Below, piece after piece: positions 26,253 through 34,139 of a stretch of DNA of 64,000 bases. Source of the stretch: Leptospira bandrabouensis (GTDB lineage Bacteria; Spirochaetota; Leptospiria; Leptospirales; Leptospiraceae); NCBI RefSeq assembly GCF_004770905.1, contig NZ_RQHT01000015.1:124001-188000 (forward strand), read 5' to 3'. Every line of letters starts with the position of its first letter. Position 1 is the first letter of the stretch. The position numbers and the translations under genes are program-made. The notes under the pieces were generated by a model. It was not told the origin of the DNA and searched no databases. It was given only the letters and a program-made list of their open reading frames with translations.

Positions 26253-28097
26253 CTAATTTATAGATTTGATAGCTGAATGAACCCGCTCTTTCACTTTACC
26301 ATCAGATAAGTCACCGTAAAGTTTTGTGGATACTTCCTTTATCTCAAGTTCTAGATCCAAGTCTCCGTTTAACAAAAGTTTAAACCGCTCTTTAAAACTA
26401 TCAAAGTTTTTACAAATAACTCGCGATCCGAAATAATCAAAGGTATCACCAATAATCGACTTAATGTTATGAGAATAGTCATGAACTAATGCAGGTTTTC
26501 CAATAGAAATCGCTTCATCCAAAAGCGAAGTGTGTTTCCCTATGATTATATCTGAATTCTGCACTAAATAGTAACTATAAAATGAGATTCCATATTCGTG
26601 GGATATTTGGATATTAGGAAATTCCTTTAACCTATATTTCAATTTTGAAAAATATGGTAACTCCAACCAATCTATCATTTTATATCTTAAAGTAAAAAGC
26701 GAATCCTTAAATTCACCTGCAAGTTCCATAATCTCATTTAAAAAATGCTCCTGGGCTTGCCAGTTCAAAAGAGGGTTAACTTGGCTTTCTACCCAAGTCA
26801 TGTCGCTATGATAACCTAACACCAGAACTCTTTTATTATAAACACCTACAGAATCTTCATTCGTAATCTTGGGAAATTTTCTAAAAAACTCATCTGTTCT
26901 GTATTGCCCAACCGGTAAAGAGTTTGTGAACCAATAATTCCTTGATTGTTCCATAACCAATCGACTCTCGTTAGAGGATACGAGATAATGGTCTAAAACA
27001 ACAGTCGCTGACTTATAATATGTATAAACAAACCTCTCTTGTACTCCGATCGTAAGAACACCATACGACTCAAAAGCCAAAATTAATGATTTTGGACAAA
27101 CTATATCATAATCAATATAAGCTCTTTTCAGTTGTTTAAAATGGGAGAGATCTTTTCTATGCGCGTGAAATTTTAAACTAAGAATCAATATTCGAATCTT
27201 TAAAGGAAGAGAAGATAATTCTATTGATAGAAAATTTAGTGCGAATACCAACTTAAGACTAATGGAAACCACATCTTTTAAACTTAATTTCTTCGCAGGT
27301 GTCAGCTGAAACCAAGGTAGTTCTTCCGAAGGTGAATTACATCCAGAATAGTCAAAATGAACTAAATTTTTTGGCTCAAAAAAGGAATCTGTTCCACTAT
27401 AGTATAAACTCTTTTCATACAAACTCCCATATTTTAAACCAGAATGAGTCACATAAGCATGTTCATATTTTCCCCAGTCAAAATGAGGTTCCGAACGTAA
27501 TTTTTCTTGTAACTTTGGTTTAAATGAAACCAAACTTCGAACTTTTAAAAAGATACGAACGACAACTTTAAAAACTAAACGAAAAAAATCGAGAATACCT
27601 GGAATTGGTATCACTAGCCTTAAACAGTTATCAGGAAGTTTAGGAATCGACAGATCATCAACAGAGAAACTAATAAAAATGATTTTTCTATCGGGAAAGT
27701 TTTCATGCCAAAAAATCAACTTACTACCTAAAGAAGTAAGCTTTAATGCAACAAAATCCAAGAGATATATACATACCTTTTCATCTAGATTTTTTACACC
27801 AGGAAATAAATTTCCCAACTTATCAAATTGAAAGTGTTTTATTTTTTTATCTAACCAGGTCCAGGAGTATCCTTTGGGGTCACTATCTGCATCTGCGAAA
27901 GTTGAAATCGTTTTTAAATCTGCAACCGGTAAGGGATTTATTCCAACGTTTCTCAGAAAAATTGCAAAGGTTTCTCTTTTTCCACTAGTAAGTTTTACAT
28001 AGTAAACCTTTTGAAAAAAAACTCTGATTAGTATTGCAAAGAAAGAACTAACATAGGTCAGTTCCGAAAAAATAATATCGTATGAGAAATGGAACAA
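26253..28097 (-). CDS. uncharacterised 614-residue protein, possible GT-B glycosyltransferase
   Basis: I do not recognise this large protein. An aromatic/hydrophobic N-terminus (residues 1-30) could touch the membrane, and basic hydrophobic stretches around 180-200 and 290-310 may add contacts. Near the C-terminus, NSDIIIGKHTSLLDEAISIGKPALVHDYSHN has the shape of a donor-binding loop of GT-B enzymes (Ser/Thr after a short loop, then Glu and GKPALV). Being between neuA and the amidotransferase block it is a candidate nonulosonate transferase or modifying enzyme. Function is open. Confidence 0.5.
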   Translation of the reverse strand: MFHFSYDIIFSELTYVSSFFAILIRVFFQKVYYVKLTSGKRETFAIFLRNVGINPLPVADLKTISTFADADSDPKGYSWTWLDKKIKHFQFDKLGNLFPGVKNLDEKVCIYLLDFVALKLTSLGSKLIFWHENFPDRKIIFISFSVDDLSIPKLPDNCLRLVIPIPGILDFFRLVFKVVVRIFLKVRSLVSFKPKLQEKLRSEPHFDWGKYEHAYVTHSGLKYGSLYEKSLYYSGTDSFFEPKNLVHFDYSGCNSPSEELPWFQLTPAKKLSLKDVVSISLKLVFALNFLSIELSSLPLKIRILILSLKFHAHRKDLSHFKQLKRAYIDYDIVCPKSLILAFESYGVLTIGVQERFVYTYYKSATVVLDHYLVSSNESRLVMEQSRNYWFTNSLPVGQYRTDEFFRKFPKITNEDSVGVYNKRVLVLGYHSDMTWVESQVNPLLNWQAQEHFLNEIMELAGEFKDSLFTLRYKMIDWLELPYFSKLKYRLKEFPNIQISHEYGISFYSYYLVQNSDIIIGKHTSLLDEAISIGKPALVHDYSHNIKSIIGDTFDYFGSRVICKNFDSFKERFKLLLNGDLDLELEIKEVSTKLYGDLSDGKVKERVHSAIKSIN

Positions 28098-29360
28098 TTA
28101 CTGATAGTATCCTTTTCCAATAAGAATGTATTTTTCATCTTGAAAATCTGTTCTTTTATTAGGAGTATGCCGGAACTTACATTCGTTTTCAACGAGAGCC
28201 AATCTAACCTGATCTACTTCAGATTTTCTCCTATTTTCATTTTGAAATGGATCTGGATTCTTTAGTTCCCATTCCCAATTTTCATTCCTAAACCATATTT
28301 TAGGACTTCGGTGTTGGTCTAAAATGAATTTGAAACCATTTTTAGTCATTCCAATCCAATTTAAAAATTGATTCAGATTTTTAGGTTCTTTTATTGAGTA
28401 TTCTTTTATTAACTTAATTCCGTCTTCCCTGCTTAGCCTGCGAAGTCGTATTTCACGACAAACATGGTCTGTCACCTTTCCATATCCATGTTTGATAAAC
28501 TTTATATAATCGTGAACATCAGAATAATTAAAACAATCAACATCATTGTACGTATCAAAGGTTCGTGTTTGTTCACCAGTTTCATAATCATAAAGCTCAA
28601 TCATTTTCTCATGTTGCGCTTTGCTGTCCCAGCGGATATAGTTGTTTAGATAAATTCCACGAACCCCGATTCGCTCAATTTCTTTATCATGTGGATATCG
28701 AAACTGAACAATATCTGATTCTTCAATTCCATCAAATTCATCAATTAGATCTTCCGCTTCGAAACCCATTAGATCATGTTCTTTTCGGTATTTTCGAGTC
28801 ATCTCGACTTCATTAAGATGAGAAAACATCCCCACTTGATCGATACCTTGGTGGGCACCCCAAATGATCAGTGGGATTTTAAATTTTACTGCGACCTGCA
28901 CTGGATAAACAGTTTGGCCCGCAATACAATGCCAATAGATACTTCCCATTTTTCGAAGTGTGCCACGAGTAATCTTTTTTACCGTCTCTGGACTTACAGT
29001 AAGTGTCATGATATCAAGGTTAAATTTGATTCGAAGATTGGCTAAGTTGCGAATTCCCAGATCCGTATTGTAGTGTTTGTTGTATGTAACTAATAAAGGA
29101 TTAAGACCTAGTACATTTTTTACAGTGTGTACGATAAAATAAGAATCCCTTGCCCCGCTAACCGGAACAATACAATCATAGTTATTTCCAGATTGGTTAC
29201 GGTAATTCTCTGTTATCTGCTTTAATTTTTGAAATCTCGCATTCCAATCGAGTAAGTCTTTTTCTTCATGGATTCGGCACCCACTGCAGACTCCCTCTTC
29301 ATCAAATGTAATGTTGAGTGGATGAAGCTCCGAATATAAACAACGACTGCAAATCTTCAT
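28098..29360 (-). CDS. WbpG/PseA-like amidotransferase paralogue A with altered PP-loop
   Basis: A 420-residue member of the N-acetyl sugar amidotransferase family. A four-Cys zinc ribbon is intact (Cys4, Cys7, Cys25, Cys28; CSRC...CSGC). The PP-loop reads VSGARDSY (residues 67-74) instead of SGGxDS: Gly70 is Ala and the next position is Arg. Conserved late features HGYGKVTDHVCREIRLRRLSRE match paralogue B. Gene order is B, hisH, hisF, A (transcribed order), so it shares one ammonia supplier with B. Loss of the loop glycine may change ATP use, so it could be a partner subunit or a different ligase. Confidence 0.85.
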   Translation of the reverse strand: MKICSRCLYSELHPLNITFDEEGVCSGCRIHEEKDLLDWNARFQKLKQITENYRNQSGNNYDCIVPVSGARDSYFIVHTVKNVLGLNPLLVTYNKHYNTDLGIRNLANLRIKFNLDIMTLTVSPETVKKITRGTLRKMGSIYWHCIAGQTVYPVQVAVKFKIPLIIWGAHQGIDQVGMFSHLNEVEMTRKYRKEHDLMGFEAEDLIDEFDGIEESDIVQFRYPHDKEIERIGVRGIYLNNYIRWDSKAQHEKMIELYDYETGEQTRTFDTYNDVDCFNYSDVHDYIKFIKHGYGKVTDHVCREIRLRRLSREDGIKLIKEYSIKEPKNLNQFLNWIGMTKNGFKFILDQHRSPKIWFRNENWEWELKNPDPFQNENRRKSEVDQVRLALVENECKFRHTPNKRTDFQDEKYILIGKGYYQ

Positions 29361-30223
29361 ATAGTCTCTTTTTCAATTCGGAGAAAAAGCATTTCCTCCA
29401 AAATCTTATCATCTTTTTTAGTGAGTCTCATATCAGAATCAAATGTATTCTCTGAATAATTTGCATGAGTTTCTAAACGAATATTTTCATTTTTGTAAAC
29501 AATAGATTTTGAAACATTAACGCTGTGCTCGGTAAAATGAAAAAAGTTAGCAGCAGCTGCAGCAGAAACATTTGTTTTTGAAAAAACTTGAACCATATCT
29601 GCTGCATTTCTCGCACCACCGCAACAAATTACCGGTATATGGACTGAATTTGTAACCGACTGAATCAAATCTAAATCATAACCTAGATAAGTTCCATCTC
29701 GATCCACTGAGTTTATAAAAATTTCACCAGCACCATAGTCTGCAAGTTTCTTTGCGTAATCAGTAGGATCCATTCCAGTGGCTTGTTTTTTTGTGTAATC
29801 GTAAACCTTATAGCCATTTGAAGTTTTAAGGACATCAACTGATGCCACTACGCATTGATTTCCATAAGCTAAGGCAACTTCCTTAACGAAGGAAATCTCA
29901 CTCCAAGCAATCTGATTCAAGGAAACTTTATCGGCACCAGCACTCATCAACTCATGAACTTGATCCATTCGCCTGATCCCACCGCCAACAGTAAGTGGAA
30001 CATAACATTTTTTTGCTGCCCTCCGGATCATTTCGTAATTCGGCAGTTTTTGATTCTTTGTTGCTGAAATATCGAGATAAACGATTTCGTCAATACCCCA
30101 TGAGGTTAGAAATTCTAATGTTATCTCTGGTTTGCCTATAGGCAAATATTTACGAAAGCCGATACTCTGTACTACGATATCGTCCTTCACGATGACTACT
30201 GCTATGATTCGTTTTTTAAGCAT
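29357..30223 (-). CDS. hisF: HisF-like protein of a sugar amidotransferase system
   Basis: A 288-residue TIM-barrel protein like imidazole glycerol phosphate synthase subunit HisF, starting MLKKRIIAVVIVKDD, with PLTVGGGIRRMDQV, INSVDRDGTYLGYD and PVICCGGARNAADM. The acidic residue equivalent to Asp11 of the Thermotoga enzyme is Ile11, while Asp130 is kept (ASVDVLK). This suggests it no longer performs the cyclase/lyase step of histidine synthesis and instead works as an ammonia tunnel for the adjoining amidotransferases. It has an extra C-terminal tail of about 35 residues compared with HisF. Coupled to both neighbours by short overlaps/gaps. Confidence 0.88.
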   Translation of the reverse strand: MLKKRIIAVVIVKDDIVVQSIGFRKYLPIGKPEITLEFLTSWGIDEIVYLDISATKNQKLPNYEMIRRAAKKCYVPLTVGGGIRRMDQVHELMSAGADKVSLNQIAWSEISFVKEVALAYGNQCVVASVDVLKTSNGYKVYDYTKKQATGMDPTDYAKKLADYGAGEIFINSVDRDGTYLGYDLDLIQSVTNSVHIPVICCGGARNAADMVQVFSKTNVSAAAAANFFHFTEHSVNVSKSIVYKNENIRLETHANYSENTFDSDMRLTKKDDKILEEMLFLRIEKETI

Positions 30224-30226
30224 GTT

Positions 30227-30853
30227 TTATATGGAAGATAAAAAACTTCTAAAAAGTTTCAAACCACTGATATGGCTTTTTTCAGGATGGAATTGTACAC
30301 CAAATATATTATCCTTTTGAACAGATGCTGTGATCTTGGCTCCGTAATCACACCAGGAAGAAATAAATTTCGATTCGCATTCGAAATGATAACTGTGATC
30401 AAAATAAAAGTGAACATGATCGGAATTATTTTTAAATATTGGCTCTTCCTTTGCGATATTTATATCATTCCAACCTACGTGTGGAATTGGAAATTGATTG
30501 TTTGTATCTATTTTTTTCACTTGTCCTGGAATCCAGTTAAGACCTTCATGAAGTCCATTTTCTTCTGAACTTGTTGCAAAGAGTTGCATACCGAGACAAA
30601 TTCCAAGAATTGGTTTTTTCTTCACCAATACTTGTTCATTCAAAACCGGTGCTAATTGCCTCTTTGCAAGCTGTTTGCACGCCTCATCAAAAGCACCAAC
30701 TCCAGGAAAGATGAGAGCATCCATTGCCTCAATCTCACTTTCCTTGTCTGTGATCGATATTTTCGAATAATTTAAGTAAGAAAGTGCATTGAAAATGGAG
30801 CAGGTATTGCCGACTCCGTAGTCAATGATACCAATTTTTAATTTGGTATTCAA
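30227..30853 (-). CDS. hisH: HisH-like glutamine amidotransferase subunit
   Basis: A 208-residue class I glutaminase. Nucleophile Cys86 lies in LGICLGMQLFA, and His189 and Glu191 in GVQFHPEKSH complete the triad; PGVGAFDEA and PHVGWNDI are also typical. It would hydrolyse glutamine and pass ammonia through the HisF-like barrel encoded next to it. Flanking WbpG-like genes on both sides indicate that the ammonia serves acetamidino formation on nonulosonic or amino sugars. Its start overlaps the paralogue B gene by 4 bases. Confidence 0.93.
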   Translation of the reverse strand: MNTKLKIGIIDYGVGNTCSIFNALSYLNYSKISITDKESEIEAMDALIFPGVGAFDEACKQLAKRQLAPVLNEQVLVKKKPILGICLGMQLFATSSEENGLHEGLNWIPGQVKKIDTNNQFPIPHVGWNDINIAKEEPIFKNNSDHVHFYFDHSYHFECESKFISSWCDYGAKITASVQKDNIFGVQFHPEKSHISGLKLFRSFLSSI

Positions 30854-31980
30854 AGTCCCACACCTACCGTAAATTTAGGTTTGTATTCACCCAGTGATAC
30901 TTTTTCAAATAGATCCCTATTCACTGATTGATCCAGCTGTTCCCAAAATTCCCTAACAGTGATGCCAATGTAATTTGCAAACTTTTCAATATAATAAGGA
31001 GAACAGGTTCCATCATATTTTTGAACCAATGAAATGCCTTCTTCCCGAGTCATTAATCCATTTCGTATTTCTTCGTTCACGTAATCAGTCACTCTACCAA
31101 AACCATATTTTAGATATTTTATCATTTGGTTAAAAGTCACAAAATCGTCATCTAAAGCGGTAACTCCATACGGATCTCCAATTTCCCAAGGTTTATCATC
31201 TCTTATTTCTAAACCGCGTAACATTGAAAATATTCCATTATTGACAAGTGACCAATCCTTCCAAAAATAACCTAGAAAAGTAATTCGTAAGTTAGCTTGT
31301 TCCATTTCTTCAGGACTCGGATAACAATACTGGAGGATTTGATTTTTTTTGATTTCCTCTGAAATAATCCAAGTTATATCACCGCCATTCAATGTATTCA
31401 TTTTTCGAAGGTTGTTACCATCACTTCCGCTTTTTCCTAAGATTGCTGTTTCACCCAATTGTAAGGCAGAATTCTCCCCCCACCAGATAAGTGGGATCTG
31501 GTAGGCTATCGCAAATTTGGGAACACTGCTAAATAAAGCTAATTCCGTAGATCGAAAACTATTGGTATACTGCCGAAAACCTTTTCGCTTTAGGTCTCTC
31601 CAAATCCCAGGTGCAGGATTGATAGTAACACAATCAAAACCATGAGAAATCATATTGGATATATTTTCGACTCCTCGCTGTGTGACCTGTTCCGGAGGAT
31701 AACCTAGCGAAACCAGGAGTGGCTTCATTTTTAAGGTTTCTTTAACAAAGAGTGCTTGCCTTAGACTGTCTTTCCCACCACTAACACCAATGATACAATC
31801 ATATCCAGAATGATTATTTGCCTTACCAAAGCTGACAATCGCTTCCAACTCACTTTTACGGTCTTCCCAATCTACGTCTTTTAACGATTCATGGTATTTA
31901 CATGCAGGACAGATCCCATCACTATGAAAGACAGAATTTGGTCTTGTATCTGGTTGTAGGCAAGATTTACAAAATTTCAT
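30850..31980 (-). CDS. WbpG/PseA-like amidotransferase paralogue B
   Basis: A 376-residue N-acetyl sugar amidotransferase family protein with an intact zinc ribbon (CKSC at 4-7, CPAC at 24-27) and an intact PP-loop GVSGGKDSLRQA (residues 65-76). LKYGFGRVTDYVNEEIRNGLMTREEG is a late family motif shared with paralogue A. It most likely uses ATP and HisH/HisF ammonia to form an acetamidino group. It overlaps the CMP-sugar synthetase gene upstream by 4 bases, suggesting a nonulosonic acid as substrate. Known precedent: PseA of Campylobacter makes the acetamidino form of pseudaminic acid. Confidence 0.9.
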   Translation of the reverse strand: MKFCKSCLQPDTRPNSVFHSDGICPACKYHESLKDVDWEDRKSELEAIVSFGKANNHSGYDCIIGVSGGKDSLRQALFVKETLKMKPLLVSLGYPPEQVTQRGVENISNMISHGFDCVTINPAPGIWRDLKRKGFRQYTNSFRSTELALFSSVPKFAIAYQIPLIWWGENSALQLGETAILGKSGSDGNNLRKMNTLNGGDITWIISEEIKKNQILQYCYPSPEEMEQANLRITFLGYFWKDWSLVNNGIFSMLRGLEIRDDKPWEIGDPYGVTALDDDFVTFNQMIKYLKYGFGRVTDYVNEEIRNGLMTREEGISLVQKYDGTCSPYYIEKFANYIGITVREFWEQLDQSVNRDLFEKVSLGEYKPKFTVGVGL

Positions 31981-32693
31981 AATGTGTGAAATTTTTCTTT
32001 CATAAGAACTTCAGCAACTTTGAAATCAATCACCGAATTAATATCATGTCCCGAAATAGAATCCGTAAGATAAGCATAGGAATCATCTGTAAATATAGAT
32101 CCATTCTTTGCAAAACAATCCCATTCAATCACCGACGTTGAACCACTAGGTTGATAATATGTCGGTAATTCTTGACGGTTCTTTAACTTTACGTCCTCGG
32201 ATAAAAAACCAGCCAAAGACTTATTTTCAGGAATCGTATTGCAATGAAGAGGATTTGCTTTTGCTTCCATCATTGTTACATAAGCTTTTGCTTTTGGATT
32301 ATTAGACAAAGCCTCAATCACTAAATCAATTTCGATTTCATCCCGTAATGGATGGGTAGGTGTGAGAATAACAATATAATCGTATTTAACCCCCTCTTGT
32401 TTTTCGAAATATTCCATTGCATGGAAAATTGCATCTTCTTGTTTTGCTTTATCACCGGAAATATTATCTGGCCGCTTAAAAGGTACATCAGCACCGAACT
32501 CCTTCGAAACTTTTATAATTTCCTCAGAATCCGTAGTTACAACCACTCTATCAATGTAATTCGATTTCATAGCAGCCAGTATTGTCCAAGCAATTAAAGG
32601 TTTTCCTTGTATCGATTTTATATTTTTACCTGGAACTTCCTTCGACCCACCTCTCGCTGTGATGATACAAACAACTGATTTATTATTTATCAT
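31977..32693 (-). CDS. CMP-nonulosonic acid synthetase family protein (paralogue 2)
   Basis: A 238-residue NeuA-type cytidylyltransferase. The CTP-binding signature IITARGGSKEVPGKNIKSIQGKPLIAW is complete, and VVTTDSEEIIKVS, LTPTHPLRDEIE and a C-terminal SGHDINSVIDFKVAE follow. It heads the amidotransferase block in transcription order, right after a degenerate HD-domain gene whose end it overlaps. The sugar it activates is not known; it does not belong to the clear pse or leg modules. Confidence 0.88.
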   Translation of the reverse strand: MINNKSVVCIITARGGSKEVPGKNIKSIQGKPLIAWTILAAMKSNYIDRVVVTTDSEEIIKVSKEFGADVPFKRPDNISGDKAKQEDAIFHAMEYFEKQEGVKYDYIVILTPTHPLRDEIEIDLVIEALSNNPKAKAYVTMMEAKANPLHCNTIPENKSLAGFLSEDVKLKNRQELPTYYQPSGSTSVIEWDCFAKNGSIFTDDSYAYLTDSISGHDINSVIDFKVAEVLMKEKFHTL

Positions 32694-33351
32694 ACTTCAA
32701 TCTAAACCTTTTTTTATTTTTCTCATCTATTGTATAATACACTAGTTTTTCTAAATAACTTGAAACCTTTTCATTATACTTATGTAGTCTAGGACATACT
32801 TCATCTATCACAACATCTATATGATATTGTTCAAGATCGAGGAAAACCCAACTCAATGTATTATCTAATTTATCGAGTGCTTTAAACAATAGCAGTTCAG
32901 GGGAATAAAACTCAATTTGATCGTAGAATTCTTTTCGATATTCTTTATCTTTTTCCCGTTTCCTATCTATTGAAATAGTTTGAATTTTTTTCAAATTTTC
33001 TGAACTAATGTTTAGGCCATCTTGGATTTGTAACTCAATTACATTATGGCTTAACCCAAACAAAACGTCTTGAATCGTAGGCTCTGATATTAGAGAAACA
33101 TAAGACATTGTCACACGAATCGGATGATTCATATAATTCTGGTATGGTTCATCAGTTAGCTTCTTATCAATGGAATGAAGCAACTCATCTAAAGTATCTA
33201 CTTGTGTTAACCCAAACCGAACAATTTCATTTTTCAACGTCCTAAAATACTCATTCGTATCGAAACCAGCAGAATGAAATTTATATTCTATCTCTTCATC
33301 AAAAGGACGAAACTGGAAAAAGCTATTTCTTTGATCGACCATAGACGTCAT
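32683..33351 (-). CDS. degenerate HD-domain protein, SpoT/MESH1-hydrolase-like
   Basis: A 222-residue protein I cannot name. It carries traces of the (p)ppGpp-hydrolase type HD domain: NHPIRVTMSYV with His76, then DVLFGLSHNVIELQ where the His-Asp pair is His102-Asn103, and KALDKLDNTLSW (157-168), which corresponds to the K-x-x-D-R-L-x-N motif. Replacement of the metal Asp by Asn suggests altered or lost hydrolase activity. The first 70 residues have no recognised domain. It sits between a Tyr-less SDR and a CMP-sugar synthetase, overlapping both. Role unknown; a sugar-nucleotide hydrolase or binding protein is possible. Confidence 0.6.
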   Translation of the reverse strand: MTSMVDQRNSFFQFRPFDEEIEYKFHSAGFDTNEYFRTLKNEIVRFGLTQVDTLDELLHSIDKKLTDEPYQNYMNHPIRVTMSYVSLISEPTIQDVLFGLSHNVIELQIQDGLNISSENLKKIQTISIDRKREKDKEYRKEFYDQIEFYSPELLLFKALDKLDNTLSWVFLDLEQYHIDVVIDEVCPRLHKYNEKVSSYLEKLVYYTIDEKNKKRFRLKYDK

Positions 33352-34139
33352 CAGTGGCTCCTCAAAAGCCCCCCATCAACAGGAAGACTTAAACCATTTA
33401 AAAAGCCGGCATTTGGTGAACATAAAAATGCAATAATTTCTCCAAACTCTAATGGCTTCGGGAAATAACCCGTTGGGAAAAGCTGATTTGAATTATTGAT
33501 AATTTCATCAACTGATACATTTTTCTCGATTGCCTCCCTCTTTGATAATTCATATGTGCGATCAGTTAAAACACCACCAGTTAGTATAGAATTACTGGTG
33601 ATTCCGTGTTTTCCATACTCGCGTGAAACTGTCTTACTATAGGCACCAACAGCAGCCCTAGTTAAATTGGAAAGAATCATACCTTCTTCTGGTTCTCTTG
33701 CGGTAGTAGAAGTTAAGTGTATCAACCTGCCCCACTTTTTTTTGACCATAAAGGGTAAGGCCAATTGTGAAGTTAAAATCTGGATCTTCAAATTTACATC
33801 CAACGAGCCTTGCAGGTTTTCCTCAGTCATTTGTTCACAAGGAATCGGAGAAGGACCCGGTGAATTGGTGATCAGGATATCTACTCCGTCTAAGGAATTG
33901 AACAAATCCGATACTTTCTTTAAATATTCAGTTATATTTTTGGCATCAGCTTCTAGTATACTAGGCCTGATATTTGTTATTGAATAAATTTCACTAGATG
34001 CAATTTCTAAATTTGCCTTATTGGAAGAAGAAATTGTAACATTTGCTCCTTCTGCTGCTAAAGCAGTTGCAATCCCCTTTCCAATTCCCTTACTTGAGGA
34101 CATTACAAAACACTTTTTATTTTTCAAACCAAGATCCAT
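33351..34139 (-). CDS. SDR family protein lacking the catalytic Tyr-Lys pair (PtmA-like context)
   Basis: A 262-residue classical SDR fold with nucleotide loop SSSKGIGKGIATALA (14-28) and the catalytic-Ser region LIHLTSTTAR (Ser144). At the position of Tyr-x3-Lys it has Ser157-NLT-Arg161 (SNLTRAAV), so both usual catalytic residues are absent; a known SDR subgroup shows this replacement. C-terminal LNGLSLPVDGGLL is SDR-like. It overlaps the fusion gene before it by one base. In Campylobacter a PtmA SDR accompanies a CMP-sugar synthetase; a similar pairing is seen here, but the reaction is unknown. Confidence 0.85.
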   Translation of the reverse strand: MDLGLKNKKCFVMSSSKGIGKGIATALAAEGANVTISSSNKANLEIASSEIYSITNIRPSILEADAKNITEYLKKVSDLFNSLDGVDILITNSPGPSPIPCEQMTEENLQGSLDVNLKIQILTSQLALPFMVKKKWGRLIHLTSTTAREPEEGMILSNLTRAAVGAYSKTVSREYGKHGITSNSILTGGVLTDRTYELSKREAIEKNVSVDEIINNSNQLFPTGYFPKPLEFGEIIAFLCSPNAGFLNGLSLPVDGGLLRSH

